Below, piece by piece: positions 1 through 11,371 of a DNA stretch of 64,000 bases (position 1 is its first letter; each line of letters opens with the position of its first letter). The position numbers and the translations under genes are program-made. Origin of the DNA: Acanthococcus lagerstroemiae (Eukaryota > Arthropoda > Insecta > Hemiptera > Eriococcidae); NCBI GenBank assembly GCA_031841125.1, contig CM063106.1, forward strand, positions 71,784,101 to 71,848,100, written 5' to 3'. The notes beneath the pieces were generated by a model. It searched no databases. It was given only the letters and a program-made list of their open reading frames with translations, and was not told where the DNA came from.

Positions 1-77
1 AAATCCTGTACTAATATTAGATACTTAAAATCAATATTTATGCGCAAATATAATTCATCTCAGGATGCATATTATAA

Positions 78-153
78 CAGGGGGTCCAAAAGTTATTTCA
101 CAATTTCTAAGGAAAGTTCATTCATACTGCGAACCAACTTTTGGACCCCCTTG
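78..153. mobile_element. Tiny inverted-repeat element (Tc1/mariner-like MITE)
   Basis: A 76-base foldback whose ends are near-perfect inverted repeats containing GGGGGTCCAAAAGTT. The flanks contain TA, the usual target of Tc1/mariner elements, and the GGGGTCCAAAAGT core resembles Tc1 ends. There is no coding capacity. The superfamily assignment is an inference from end sequence and TA flanks only. Confidence 0.5.
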
Positions 154-1417
154 TATGATAAAAACAAAAAAGTTTCAAAGAAAAATCCCCCTAAATATAA
201 ACTTTTAGAACAAGTTTTCAAGGAGCTATTAGATTATAGTAAACATAAGTTATAAACTGGTAGTCTAAATAATATAATAGTTAGTCATCTAATCTTCCAT
301 TATCCCATATCTACATATTTTGAAAAAGAAACAAATGCAGACTCTAGCATTAAAAAATGTATGGACTAAGTAAAATGTGTGACAAACTTTAATCAAGAAC
401 TCTGTTAAGAAAATGTACTTTCGGATTTATTCGTGAGCTCTGAAAAACCACGACGAAGCGAACACAGTACATTCGCATTCTTTTCTCATTCTCTTTCATA
501 ATTCTTTTTCTCTCTCTCCCTCTTCTTTCTCATACGCGTACATTTTGTCTCTTCGTTATTGCGATGTTTTTTCTATAGAAATCAACCAAAATCTCAAAAT
601 TGATTTTTCGACCAAAAAATTTTGTTTTTCTTTTTTAGCGTTTTCTGAGACTTCGATTGATCGACAAAGTTACCCCTTTTTATAGAAACTGCCACATATA
701 CAAATGTTATTTTTGATCATGAAATAAATGAAAACAAGATTCCTTGCATATATAAAGACAGAGAAATTCAAATATCAATATTACATGGACTAATTGGAAT
801 CTGTGTATAAAGAGAAATATAAATATGAAAAGTAAGGTAAAATGGAAAACAAATGAAGCACACAAATATGGTTGGGTAGAGTGCAGGAATTATTACAAAA
901 AAGTTTATAAGGAAACTCACTTATACTAATTCATACATTGCATACTTTCATTTTTGAGCCGTTGGTGATTTATCGTTCCATTTTTAATGTAATTTTAAAT
1001 ACATTGTAATTGAATATTATGTCCAGAAAGTTATTGAATTAAAATTTTCAATGGTTGCATTAAATGAGTCTGTTTCCATTATAAAATGATAAAAAAATTA
1101 ATATCTATTTAATAATGTTGTATTTACCAACTGGAGCTATTCAATGTGATATGAACTAAAGGATTCAGAATCAAAGATACATTCTAATTCATATATAACT
1201 ATATTTAACAGTAATGGCAATATGAATACTGATGGGCTACATACTCGTATTACTTAAGGAGGTAATGGCACACACTTTTGAGCCGATTGCTGATACTGTG
1301 ATTTCAAGTACATTGTACTTAAAATTTTAAGTCATATTGCAAAAATCAACGTTTTTAATTTTAAAATCGGATGTCAAGAGATTTGCAAAACATTTTTAAA
1401 GTGTCCTTAATAAGCCC
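154..1417. other. No gene seen
   Basis: AT-rich sequence with no supported exon on either strand. If gp210 copy 1 continues leftwards, this would be intron or contain small exons that I could not recognise. Confidence 0.4.
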
Positions 1418-2060
1418 ATCTACTACTTAAAATTCAGAACAAAATCCAGAATCTGATTCTAAATAAATTGTTCCTAGATTCAGATTCAGTGATTCTGAAT
1501 CCAGTTTGTGGTTAATTCGAATTCCCGAATCTTGTATCCTACAGAAATCATACATACAATCTGAATTGGTATCCAGATTCCAAACACAAAGCAGGATTTT
1601 GAGTGCACATTAGAATATTCGTGTTTTTTTTTATAGAATCCATCTATACTTCAGAATTATCAGCCACTTATCAGTTTTTAAGTGGGCGTGGGTATACAGA
1701 GGGAACCCCCAGTGGTGATGAGAGAAGGGGAAAATAGTAGTGGGAGAGAGCGGCAAAAAATTTCCGCGCGTAAGCGCCCTACACGCATTTTTCCTTCCGC
1801 CACCCCCCAAATGATCGTCTGAATCCGCGCCTGCACCGAATTTTTCTAATTCTTTCAGGGTTCCAGAATCCTTTTCCCGAATTTACAATGAAAATCCAGA
1901 ACCCGGGATTCGCATTCTATAATCCACTTTTGAAACAAAATCCGAATTTGCGATTCGTGGATTCGGATTCTTCTGGGATTCTGAAATCATTATTGCTGGA
2001 CTTGGATTTACAGCTTCAGAATAATTCTGATATCAGATTCGAAAATTTGGATTGTTAAAA
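1418..2060. repeat. GATTC/GAATC-rich degenerate repeat block
   Basis: The words GATTC and GAATC, often extended to CAGATTC or GAATCC, recur at very short intervals in two sub-blocks (about 1,418-1,590 and 1,850-2,060). They are separated by a less repetitive, partly GC-richer segment. Because the word and its complement both occur, each sub-block can fold on itself. It does not look like a clean tandem array with a fixed period. Its origin is unknown; a decayed foldback element is one possibility. Confidence 0.5.
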
Positions 2061-3640
2061 ATCAACTTACAAGTACTAACTCCCTCTTCCTCCCTCACTT
2101 TTGATATAAGTAAAGCATACTAATGTAATGAAGCTGTTGTACTTCAAATAACAACCCCAGTAGGTATTAGTGGGTAGGAGTTACAAAGACTGCAGAAATG
2201 AATTCAGCAACTCACTGACTTACGCGCTCACGTAATTTTCAAAACTTGTTAACGTCAAAAATGAACCCAGTGACTCAAAAAATCCTAATATTATTTATAG
2301 TGAAGGCTACCAATGGTAATTTTCATATTTACACCCCCTATAAAACCTCGGGGAGGAGAGGGGGTGCGAGGTGGATCCAAAACAACTTCAAAATGGGTTT
2401 GGTGTATCCGAATGCAGGCATGTATTTGCCTGTTTTTGGCTAGAGTTCATCAATTCAACTCCAAAAGTCCTACTATAGAATGCCCTGGGCACTTTCTAAG
2501 CACAGTTTTTTGTTTTAAAACTTTTGTAGAACTTGTTATTAAGAAGAATGGTCGAACATTTTATCCCCCGAAATCTACCTGTGATATCGTAACAAGCTAA
2601 TACGTTGATTTCCTTACAGGCAACGTCATGTTATGCTTTAACCCCTGTCTACATGGGTTCACATTGAACGGGGTTGAAATTCTACGCACGATACTTCAGG
2701 ACAATATAAGGGTTTCTGCAACTCAAAATTCGAATATTTTTAAAATAACCCCACTTTTCCGGGGTGAGGGATTGAGAAAAAGAAGAAACGGAAAAAAATC
2801 ACTAAGATCAAGAATCAGGATGTCTACTGAATACGAATTTTCCAAAAGTATTACCTTTGAACGACCTTTTTTCGGAACATTTTCACGCCGGAACAGAATT
2901 TCCGCAAGGGAAAAAAAGTAAATTCAAAGACATGCTAATCGCAAACAAAAATTTCGAAGAAACTTTAATAATAACGAACGAATTATTGCAAAGAATGTTA
3001 CAAGGAACATAATTTTTCGATTAAATTTCAATCTGGTCATTATTTCGACAAGAAATATTGCAACTGTTCAGGAAGAATTACAAAATTTGTAAGTAATCAG
3101 AGGCAATTGTATGACTTTTGTACGACTTGTATGAGCATTACCTCAATTGTACGACTTCTGTATGACTCGTATGACCGGTAGACACCGCGAGAATATCGTG
3201 ATTGTAACTGTGATTAAGATCATTTTTTCAGTGGGTTTGCAAGCAAGAACTATGTCCATATTGAGGAGATGATCACGATCCATATTGTCCCACTAATTCT
3301 GAAACGATGTGAGTGCAAAAATAAAACTTTTCAAAAGAGCAAGAACGGATATCATTTTTCCAGTTCCAATGCAACTACGAGTTTGAAAAGTCGTTTTCTG
3401 GGACTAAGGGGCTGAGAGTACATTACTGAGCTGTGTAACCAACCCGAAACTGGCAAAAGGTTTACTAGGTCAAAAGTGGCATTTAGGCAACTTTGGAATT
3501 ATGGGGATGATATCTTTATAATGACCTGGAATCAACGGGAACCGGGTGATTTTAATGGTGATCGAAGATCGATTTTCAGGGTACTGATCTTGATGATAAC
3601 GTGAAGACATTTCTCAAGAAATCCTCCACTATTTGATAAG
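2061..3640. other. No gene seen; left flank of gp210 copy 1
   Basis: I found no minus-strand exon continuing gp210 after its sixth exon, and no other convincing gene. Weak similarity to 8,470-8,715 from about 3,340 onwards suggests the duplicated unit really starts further left than the near-identical part does. Confidence 0.4.
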
Positions 3641-3721
3641 ACTGACCAACAGTGTGGATTAAACATTGTAAAGCTACATTTGGAGAGACCATGCCTGCAC
3701 CATCATGGTCAAGCAACTCAC

Positions 3722-6308
3722 CTGAAAGATTCAACTGGATCCCAAGGAATGATCACTTCTGCAGGAGAAACGTTAAGTCCGGCGTACACCGTAATATCTG
3801 CATGGGCGGTCACACGATCGAATGGAATCAGAACGTTGTCGTTCGTACGAACGGACTTAAATTCCCCTTGGATGTGGATAACTCCGGTCTCGCGAGCATA
3901 CCCGTCCACGTGACTTCCGTTTCTTGTTATTTGAGCGGCGTGAAACTTGTGATCAAATTCCAACTTGATTATCGCGTGCGGCCCGATATTTATTTTGTGT
4001 TTATCACTGCAAAATGGTTGAATTGACGGATTAAAATACTATTAACAGGAATAATAAGGAAACGTGAGAAAATGTTGATCAGTGGAGATCTTATTCAATA
4101 AGAATATTGTTACAATTCGAATGACTTGATGATTTGCACGATTACTCGATGCTGAATTCTGCTTCCTTATTCTCATAAGACTATCCAAATTCGTACCTGT
4201 CATAAAGCTCGGCCACAATAGCATTCGGCTGGTACAGAGCTGTAATCCAGTTCTTGTGAGGTAATAACAATAAATTCATGTACGCTGGCGTTACGACGTA
4301 CACAGTGACCGAGGGCAAATAAGTAGCATCGTCGACATTCGACATTTTACTATTGACATCAGAGAGGATTAGTTTTGTTTGACCTAGCGCCGTAGCTTCC
4401 ACAACCCACGGTCGGAACTGACGGGCCACTGTACTATCTTCTATATTCAAAGAATATTGCGTCGAAGGTAGAGGAACTTCCATGAATCTACCATTTCTAA
4501 CCTAGAACATTACAATCATCATAGATACTCAGAGAAAACGTGACCGATCCAAAATACTGGAGGAATACCAACCTGTAATAGCTTGTAATGGATCACATCG
4601 CCTTGCAATACATATGTATCAGCCGGCTCGATGATTAAATTAGCAATAACGTTCAGCGTGACGGTAGCTGGCGGTACATGTCTGTATTCAACTTGCCTCA
4701 ACTCAACAGACACCTACAGAATTTACAACTATTATTTCAAATTCACGGTGTGTAGAAAGCAAAACTATGATATCAGGACCAAACTTACGTTCGCGGTTCC
4801 TGTTTTCACACCTTCTAACAGAGCAAGGTGTCCCTTCAAACCGCGAAAATCTAGAGTATAAATGGTCTTCGGAATTTCGTACGGCGAATCCTTGAAGTTC
4901 ATAAACCGTATTACATCGTTTTTACCGGATATGTCAGTACTTTTACCACTGCTGATGGTCCATAAGAACTCGATTCCTTCTAGGGTGGAGAATTCATTGC
5001 CTAAAAATGTACAATATTTATAATCAGCAGAAAAGTAAGAATGCTTCATTTTTCAAAACATCGGATCATGTAGGTAGCAGCTCCCTGTACGGATACTCGA
5101 TCGCGATACCAACGCAGTACGAGTCAAAGACGAACGAGCTACTTGCCGAAGTTGACTTGTGCCGACCAGGTAAATCAGAAAGGAAATGATCCAAAACGAG
5201 TCAGAAATTCGGTGCCGATTAATCCAGGCACTTCGGCGAGAAAAAAAGTCAACTCATTGGGACATTACACGAGGTTTTTTGCGGCGAAGCTCATTTAAAG
5301 ATCTTAATTTCCATTCTTACAAAATTTTGATCGCGCAGCAATTACAAGAAATGGATCCAGTGGCTAGAAAAGGGTTCGCCCAGGATATGCTCGAAAGAAT
5401 AATTGGAAATCATCTTTCGGGTATAGTGTTCAAAACCTAATGTGAATTAAAACCAAACACACTGTTTTTAAATGGCATGTTTCTAATAAATTTCGGTTTT
5501 GAAAAAAAGTATGTCGATCCATTTTTCTCCGAGAAATGTGGTTTTTCTAACTCACGCTGTACGCTCTGGGTACAATCTTATCGGTTGACTCGTTCGAGTG
5601 AGTATTCGTCTAAGCGAATGTTCGTCCGAGCGAGGACGTCCTCTCGAACGAGCGAGTAGATAATTTCGTTTCTGATACATCGCCTGCAATCATATGTACG
5701 AGTTGGTATCACGAGCGAGTATGCGTGCCAGGCTCTGGTAGATAGTTCACCTTGTTCGTCGTACGCCCGAACCTCGAAAATTTCAGGCGATTCTTCGACG
5801 AAAAGCTGTCTCGTTTTAGTGACGATACTCAACGATGCTATCACATCGACAATAACGTCACATCTCAATACTTCTTTGGTCGTAACCTCTTCAACGAGAA
5901 CGATGACTGTATTTTTGATAAATTCTTTCGTTATAGTGGATAGAATTACTTCGGAGGAACAATCCAACTGCTTATTTAGATTTACTGGAATGATCTGAAT
6001 AATATCCAGTCTTGACAGGGTCCTAAACAGCACAATAACACAACTAAATCAATATTCCAGACGAGCAGTAGAGAGTAGTGGCTACATCAGAATCTTGAAC
6101 AATGAGAACAGACGAAATGCACGTTATACCGAGATTCGAAGAATTCAATTGAACTTTACCATTTATAGCAGCCATTGTCCGTGACTTTCAACGTAAAATT
6201 GGTCGCCGAGGATTTGAAGAAAGGTAGTAAAACACGTGGTAAATTCAATTTGGAAGCGCTGACCCAACTCGCGGCCAGCAAAAGTATGACTTGCACCAAC
6301 AGCTTCAT
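3722..6308 (-). CDS. Nuclear pore membrane glycoprotein gp210 (Nup210), N-terminal part, copy 1
   Basis: gp210 is a type I membrane protein of the pore membrane; its large lumenal domain is made of immunoglobulin-like repeats. Six exons join in frame on the minus strand: 6160-6308, 5751-6022, 4789-5000, 4573-4713, 4197-4501 and 3722-4006, all with GT-AG borders and compatible phases, giving about 455 residues. The start at 6308 gives a signal peptide (KLLVQVILLLAASWVSA), then LNLPRVLLPF and an NFT sequon. Family landmarks are NGCYKW, VLRCDVIVDV, IEFLWTI, VKTGTA and a proline-rich Ig-strand pattern near the end. This is about a quarter of the usual length of about 1,900 residues. The sixth exon ends at a good GTGAGT donor, so the protein should continue, but no further exon is seen in the 3.7 kb to the left. 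Identification is by recognising conserved gp210 segments. Confidence 0.92.
5186..5440 (+). pseudogene. Transposase-like helix-turn-helix fragment in gp210 intron 2 (copy 1)
   Basis: An 84-codon plus-strand reading frame contains a segment resembling the HTH/linker of mariner-type or DUF4817 transposase-derived proteins (RSSFKDLNFHSYKILIAQQL, then EMDPVARKGFAQDMLE). It lies antisense inside the intron between gp210 exons 2 and 1-side sequence (5,001-5,750). There are no ends or catalytic DDE part nearby, so it is a remnant. An identical-length copy sits in the second unit. Family assignment is from memory of the motif pattern and is moderate. Confidence 0.5.
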
Positions 6309-6769
6309 CTTTTAATAACTAGACAAAAGTACAATAACACATAACTATAGCATCGTTAAGACATTGGTCAGCAATTCAACAACAGAAGTGTAAAAGAACT
6401 CGCTGAACTTCAAAAAGTACCGGTATCAGTTCCATTTAAAAGAGTAGGCCCGCCGAAAATCGAACGTTCCATTATTACGTCATAGCAGATAATGAGAAGA
6501 AGAAAAGGCGACTCTACACATGACGCGCAAGACCTGTGTTATCCCTTATCAAATTAATAGTCGATCACAACATCACAAGAACGTGGCAACGTGAGCACCA
6601 ATTACCGGGATCTGAATTTTTTTTTCAAAATCTGGCTGCACTGTAGGTTACGTGAAGAACCTACCCATCATATCCGGGGTTAAAAGAGTGATTGAATCGT
6701 GCTTTGGATCCTGGTAATTGGTTGATGGCCATATTAGGAACCTGGCTGTATTAGGACACCCTACCTTAT
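6309..6769. promoter_or_regulatory. Upstream region of gp210 copy 1, cut by copia insertion
   Basis: About 460 bases lie between the gp210 start codon and the copia LTR. This must hold any 5' UTR and core promoter retained by copy 1. I see no clear TATA box or initiator. The equivalent region of copy 2 (11,372-11,832) continues uninterrupted into unique sequence. Confidence 0.35.
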
Positions 6770-6966
6770 TGTGAGAATAATCTATTGATCGATATTTAAA
6801 GAGATCACATTTTTAAGAAAACGTTTATTTAAGAATAACAAAAAACGAAGTCCGCCATCAACAAAAAAAACAGCGAAAAAGAAGAAAAACAAAATGTGGC
6901 AGGGTTGCCAATAATCAAACAAGAAAACAACGCGTCAGCACGGTTGGACTGTTGGTTTAACTAACA
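6770..6966 (-). mobile_element. 3' LTR of a Ty1/copia retrotransposon
   Basis: Read on the minus strand this 197-base segment begins TGTTAG and ends CTCACA, the TG...CA form of LTRs. It is directly preceded by a purine-rich tract (GGTTGGGGGCGAG) that serves as the plus-strand primer, and that by the end of a copia pol gene. It contains AATAAA. It abuts CTTAT at 6,765-6,769, the likely 5-base target site. The 5' LTR is not present in the window. Confidence 0.8.
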
Positions 6967-6999
6967 CTCGCCCCCAACCATGCGCACATTACAAAAAAA

Positions 7000-8360
7000 T
7001 TACGATAAATTTAAATGTTTCACAAACTTATTAAATTTGTCTGTATTCAAACCTTTTGTAAACACATCAGCAGTTTGCTCTAATGTACTTGAGTATGCTA
7101 GTTCCATAGGTAGACTTCTCCGAATTTAGGGAAATTGAGTTAAGTATTGTTTCGGTTACTGTACAACACTGCCTACAACGTGACGTCATCGATTTTCAAA
7201 AAACAACAACAGAAGCGCTCCAGTATGCAAACGAAAATTGGTTTAGAATCATAGGTAGACTTATCCTATGGAGAAGTCTGGGTCTGACACGATTATTGTT
7301 TTGTTTACAAAACTGTGTTTTTGATAATGAATTATTGTCATCGTGTACTAATATAAAACAATTAGTAGTCTTTTCTTTTCAATTATTGCTCAATTTTTTA
7401 TAACTATATAGCAAAAACTGAATCATGTTGCGTTTTCATTTTTTGTGTATTGATAATAAAAATGTCTCATTTTGAAAGGTGATAACTACTGATAATAAAT
7501 TTCCATGTTATTCCTCTTTTGCAGCCTTTTATAGCAATAATAAACAAAAATTGATAAGCAATTTCAAAACATCGTGTCAAACCCAGACTTCTCCATCTTT
7601 GAACGCCTTTTGAACACGAATCGGAGTACTTGAAAAAATTTTCGACCTATATCTTCAATGTGAACACAAAAAGTGATCCATCGCACCTATATCCAACCAT
7701 TAAGCCCGAACATTAGCTGAGAAACAGTTTTTTGCGTTTTCTGGAAAACTAGGTTTTTGGAGAAGTCTACCTATGGAACTAGCATACTCACTTATGTATT
7801 TAATTTCTACAATTCCCTCTTTCAACAAATCAGATATAAAATGAAATCTTATGTCAATATGTTTACATCTGCGATTATTTTCAATATTCTTAATCATATT
7901 TATGTTTTCCTGTTTTTCTTCATAAATAACAGGGGTTGCATACTTAAGTTTAAATCCTTTTGCAAATGTAACGGGGGAATAATCACAAGACGCAGTGCAG
8001 ATTGCAACAAATTCACTTTTAGTGCTTGACAAGGTTTCAATTGGCGCTTTCGAAAGGTAACAAAAATTATTGAATAGTTTGACACAATATCCAGTTATTG
8101 ACTGCGTCATCAATCATTTTGGCAAAATCACGTCAACACTCACTAACCCCAAAGACTTTTGCACGTCCATTGTTTAGAGTAAAAAAGCTTTTAAAACACT
8201 GTTGGATAACAACTTCAACACGCGAAGTAAGTGTTTTTAAAGTGAGTGTCTGTAGGACTTTGGAAAATTTTTCCAAAAAAACTACAGAAAATCATGTTGG
8301 AGGGGTCCCAAACATAATATACATCAGGCAACCAACAGTTGCTTATAAGGCATTTTTTTG
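7000..8360 (-). pseudogene. Ty1/copia pol remnant (RT end, RNase H, C-terminus)
   Basis: The C-terminal end (LEQTADVFTKGLNTDKFNK, stop at 7000-7002) lies at 7,000-7,090 and the RNase H part at 7,790-8,113. The latter shows SITGYCVKL, LSSTKSEFVA and CKHIDIRFHFISD, which correspond to the copia RNase H consensus (LSSTEAEY, TKHIDIRYHFIR). At 8,114-8,360 the RT end is recognisable only as fragments (DTHFKN) in shifting frames. The gene is split by a MITE at 7,091-7,789 and by several frameshifts towards its right end. The left part is open, so some of the frameshifts may be sequencing errors rather than decay. Confidence 0.8.
7091..7789. mobile_element. Inverted-repeat element (MITE) inserted in copia pol
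   Basis: A 699-base element with perfect 31-base terminal inverted repeats (outer end GAGTATGCTAGTTCC) flanked by ACTT on both sides. Deleting the element plus one ACTT restores an uninterrupted copia reading frame. A second inverted pair of about 24 bases lies inside (7,270-7,293 and 7,571-7,594, core AGAAGTCTGGG), so the element is a hairpin within a hairpin. There is no transposase frame, so it is non-autonomous. Superfamily unknown. Confidence 0.85.
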
Positions 8361-8786
8361 TTAACTCAAAATTTGATTGACCAAAAGGTTTACTTTGCTT
8401 CAATTGGAGTAAATACAGGTGACAATTAATCACAAAAAATTTTCTTGCAACGTTTTTAATCAAAAACCCTTTTTAAAAGACAAGGAAAAAATTTCATTTT
8501 TTTAGTTCCTGAACTCTTTAAAATCTTTTTTGGGACAACGGGATTTAAAAGAGGGGGAACCAACCCAAAAACGGCGGGGGTTTCTAGGAAAAAATTTTTT
8601 AAAGGAATTTAATTATTGTATCTTTATAATATAATAAGGGAAAGGGTGATTTTAAAGGTGATGAAATGTTTTGGGGTTTTTGAGTGGGTGAAACTTTCCC
8701 CAAAAATTTTTTTGTGGCCAGTGTGGATTAACATTGTAAAGCACATTTGGAGAGACATGCCTGACCATCATGGTCAAGCAACTCAC
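8361..8786. other. Low-quality-looking junction sequence
   Basis: This stretch joins the copia remnant to gp210 copy 2. It is full of homopolymer runs, and from about 8,470 it can be followed as a badly distorted version of 3,340-3,720. Examples are AACCAACCC shared with 3,440-3,446, TATCTTTATAAT shared with 3,510-3,521, and GGTGATTTTAA shared with 3,545-3,555. Near 8,725-8,900 the distortion reduces to single-base deletions. I read this as uncorrected long-read consensus at a contig join. Confidence 0.6.
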
Positions 8787-11371
8787 CTGAAAGATTCAAC
8801 TGGATCCCAAGGAATGATCACTTCTGCAGGAGAAACGTTAAGTCCGGCGTACACCGTAATATCTGCTGGGCGGTCACACGATCGAATGAATCAGAACGTT
8901 GTCGTTCGTACGAACGGACTTAAATTCCCCTTGGATGTGGATAACTCCGGTCTCGCGAGCATACCCGTCCACGTGACTTCCGTTTCTTGTTATTTGAGCG
9001 GCGTGAAACTTGTGATCAAATTCCAACTTGATTATCGCGTGCGGCCCGATATTTATTTTGTGTTTATCACTGCAAAATGGTTGAATTGACGGATTAAAAT
9101 ACTATTAATAGGAATAATAAGGAAACGTGAGGAAATGTTGATCAGTGGAGATCTTATTCAAGAAGAATATTGTTACAATTCGAATGACTTGATGATTTGC
9201 ACGATTACTCGATGCTGAATTCTGCTTCCTTATTCTCATAAGACTATCCAAATTCGTACCTGTCATAAAGCTCGGCCACAATAGCATTCGGCTGGTACAG
9301 AGCTGTAATCCAGTTCTTGTGAGGTAATAACAATAAATTCATGTACGCTGGCGTTACGACGTACACAGTGACCGAGGGCAAATAAGTAGCATCGTCGACA
9401 TTCGACATTTTACTATTGACATCAGAGAGGATTAGTTTTGTTTGACCTAGCGCCGTAGCTTCCACAACCCACGGTCGGAACTGACGGGCCACTGTACTAT
9501 CTTCTATATTCAAAGAATATTGCGTCGAAGGTAGAGGAACTTCCATGAATCTACCATTTCTAACCTAGAACATTACAATCATCATAGATACTCAGAGAAA
9601 ACGTGACCTATCCAAAATACTGGAGGAATACCAACCTGTAATAGCTTGTAATGGATCACATCGCCTTGCAATACATATGTATCAGCCGGCTCGATGATTA
9701 AATTAGCAATAACGTTCAGCGTGACGGTAGCTGGCGGTACATGTCTGTATTCAACTTGCCTCAACTCAACAGACACCTACAGAATTTACAACTATTATTT
9801 CAAATTCACGGTGTGTAGAAAGCAAAACTATGATATCAGGACCAAACTTACGTTCGCGGTTCCTGTTTTCACACCTTCTAACAGAGCAAGGTGTCCCTTC
9901 AAACCGCGAAAATCTAGAGTATAAATGGTCTTCGGAATTTCGTACGGCGAATCCTTGAAGTTCATAAACCGTATTACATCGTTTTTACCGGATATGTCAG
10001 TACTTTTACCACTGCTGATGGTCCATAAGAACTCGATTCCTTCTAGGGTGGAGAATTCATTGCCTAAAAATGTACAATATTTATAATCAGCAGAAAAGTA
10101 AGAATGCTTCATTTTTCAAAACATCGGATCATGTAGGTAGCAGCTCCCTGTACGGATACTCGATCGCGATACCAACGCAGTACGGGTCAAAGACGAATGA
10201 GCTACTTGCCGAAGTTGACTTGTGCCGACCAGGTAAATCAGAAAGGAAATGATCCAAAACGAGTCAGAAATTCGGTGCCGATTTATCCAGGCACTTCGGC
10301 GAGAAAAAAAGTCAACTCATTGGGACATTACACGAGGTTTTTTGCGGCGAAGCTCATTTAAAGATCTTAATTTCCATTCTTACAAAATTTTGATCGCGCA
10401 GCAATTACAAGAAATGGATCCAGTGGCTAGAAAAGGGTTCGCCCAGGATATGCTCGAAAGAATAATTGGAAATCATCTTTCGGGTATAGTGTTCAAAACC
10501 TAATGTGAATTAAAATCAAACACACTGTTTTTAAATGGCATGTTTCTAATAAATTTCGGTTTTGAAAAAAAGTATGTCGATCCATTTTTCTTCGAGAAAT
10601 GTGGTTTTTCTAACTCACGCTGTACGCTCTGGGTACAATCTTATCGGTTGACTCGTTCGAGTGAGTATTCGTCTAAGCGAATGTTCGTCCGAGCGAGGAC
10701 GTCCTCTCGAACGAGCGAGTAGATAATTTCGTTTCTGATACATCGCCTGCAATCATATGTACGAGTTGGTATCACGAGCGAGTATGCGTGCCAGGCTCTG
10801 GTAGATAGTTCACCTTGTTCGTCGTACGCCCGAACCTCGAAAATTTCAGGCGATTCTTCGACGAAAAGCTGTCTCGTTTTAGTGACGATACTCAACGATG
10901 CTATCACATCGACAATAACGTCACATCTCAATACTTCTTTGGTCGTAACCTCTTCAACGAGAACGATGACTGTATTTTTGATAAATTCTTTCGTTATAGT
11001 GGATAGAATTACTTCGGAGGAACAATCCAACTGCTTATTTAGATTTACTGGAATGATCTGAATAATATCCAGTCTTGACAAGGTCCTGAACAGCACAATA
11101 ACACAACTAAATCAATATTCCAGACGAGCAGTAGAGAGTAGTGGCTAGATCAGAATCTTGAACAATGAGAACAGACGAAATGCACGTTATACCGAGATTC
11201 GAAGAATTCAATTGAACTTTACCATTTATAGCAGCCATTGTCCGTGACTTTCAACGTAAAATTGGTCGCCGAGGATTTGAAGAAAGGTAGTAAAACACGT
11301 GGTAAATTCAATTTGGAAGCGCTGACCCAACTCGCGGCCAGCAAAAGTATGACTTGCACCAACAGCTTCAT
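8787..11371 (-). CDS. gp210 (Nup210) N-terminal part, copy 2, with two frameshifts in exon 6
   Basis: Same six exons as copy 1: 11223-11371, 10814-11085, 9852-10063, 9636-9776, 9260-9564 and 8787-9069. Exons 1-5 keep all splice sites and an open frame. The first codons of exon 2 differ only synonymously (CTG to TTG), and the nearby acceptor changes from TAG to CAG. Exon 6 is 283 rather than 285 bases because of two single-base losses near 8,864 and 8,888, which break its frame. Both lie beside the poor-quality junction, so they may be sequencing errors rather than mutations. No downstream exon can follow, because copia-derived sequence lies immediately to the left. Confidence 0.88.
10249..10503 (+). 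pseudogene. Transposase-like fragment in gp210 intron (copy 2)
   Basis: Copy of the 5,186-5,440 fragment with the same length and one residue change (L to F at the twelfth codon). It sits in the equivalent gp210 intron and was therefore present before the two copies separated. Confidence 0.5.

Larger units (their letters stand above)
3640..6769. repeat. Duplicated unit, copy 1 (gp210 5' region)
   Basis: This segment is repeated at 8,715-11,832 with an offset of exactly 5,063 bases from exon 6 to the start codon, so no net indel occurs over about 2.3 kb. By eye there are only about 15 substitutions, i.e. roughly 0.5% difference. The right end is abrupt: after the pentamer CTTAT at 6,765-6,769 copy 1 runs into a copia LTR, while copy 2 continues into other sequence. 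Confidence 0.95.

Noticed and set aside
3652..4026. Plus-strand frames over the gp210 exons
   Set aside because: They are antisense shadows of gp210 exon 6; the minus strand shows conserved protein segments and splice sites.
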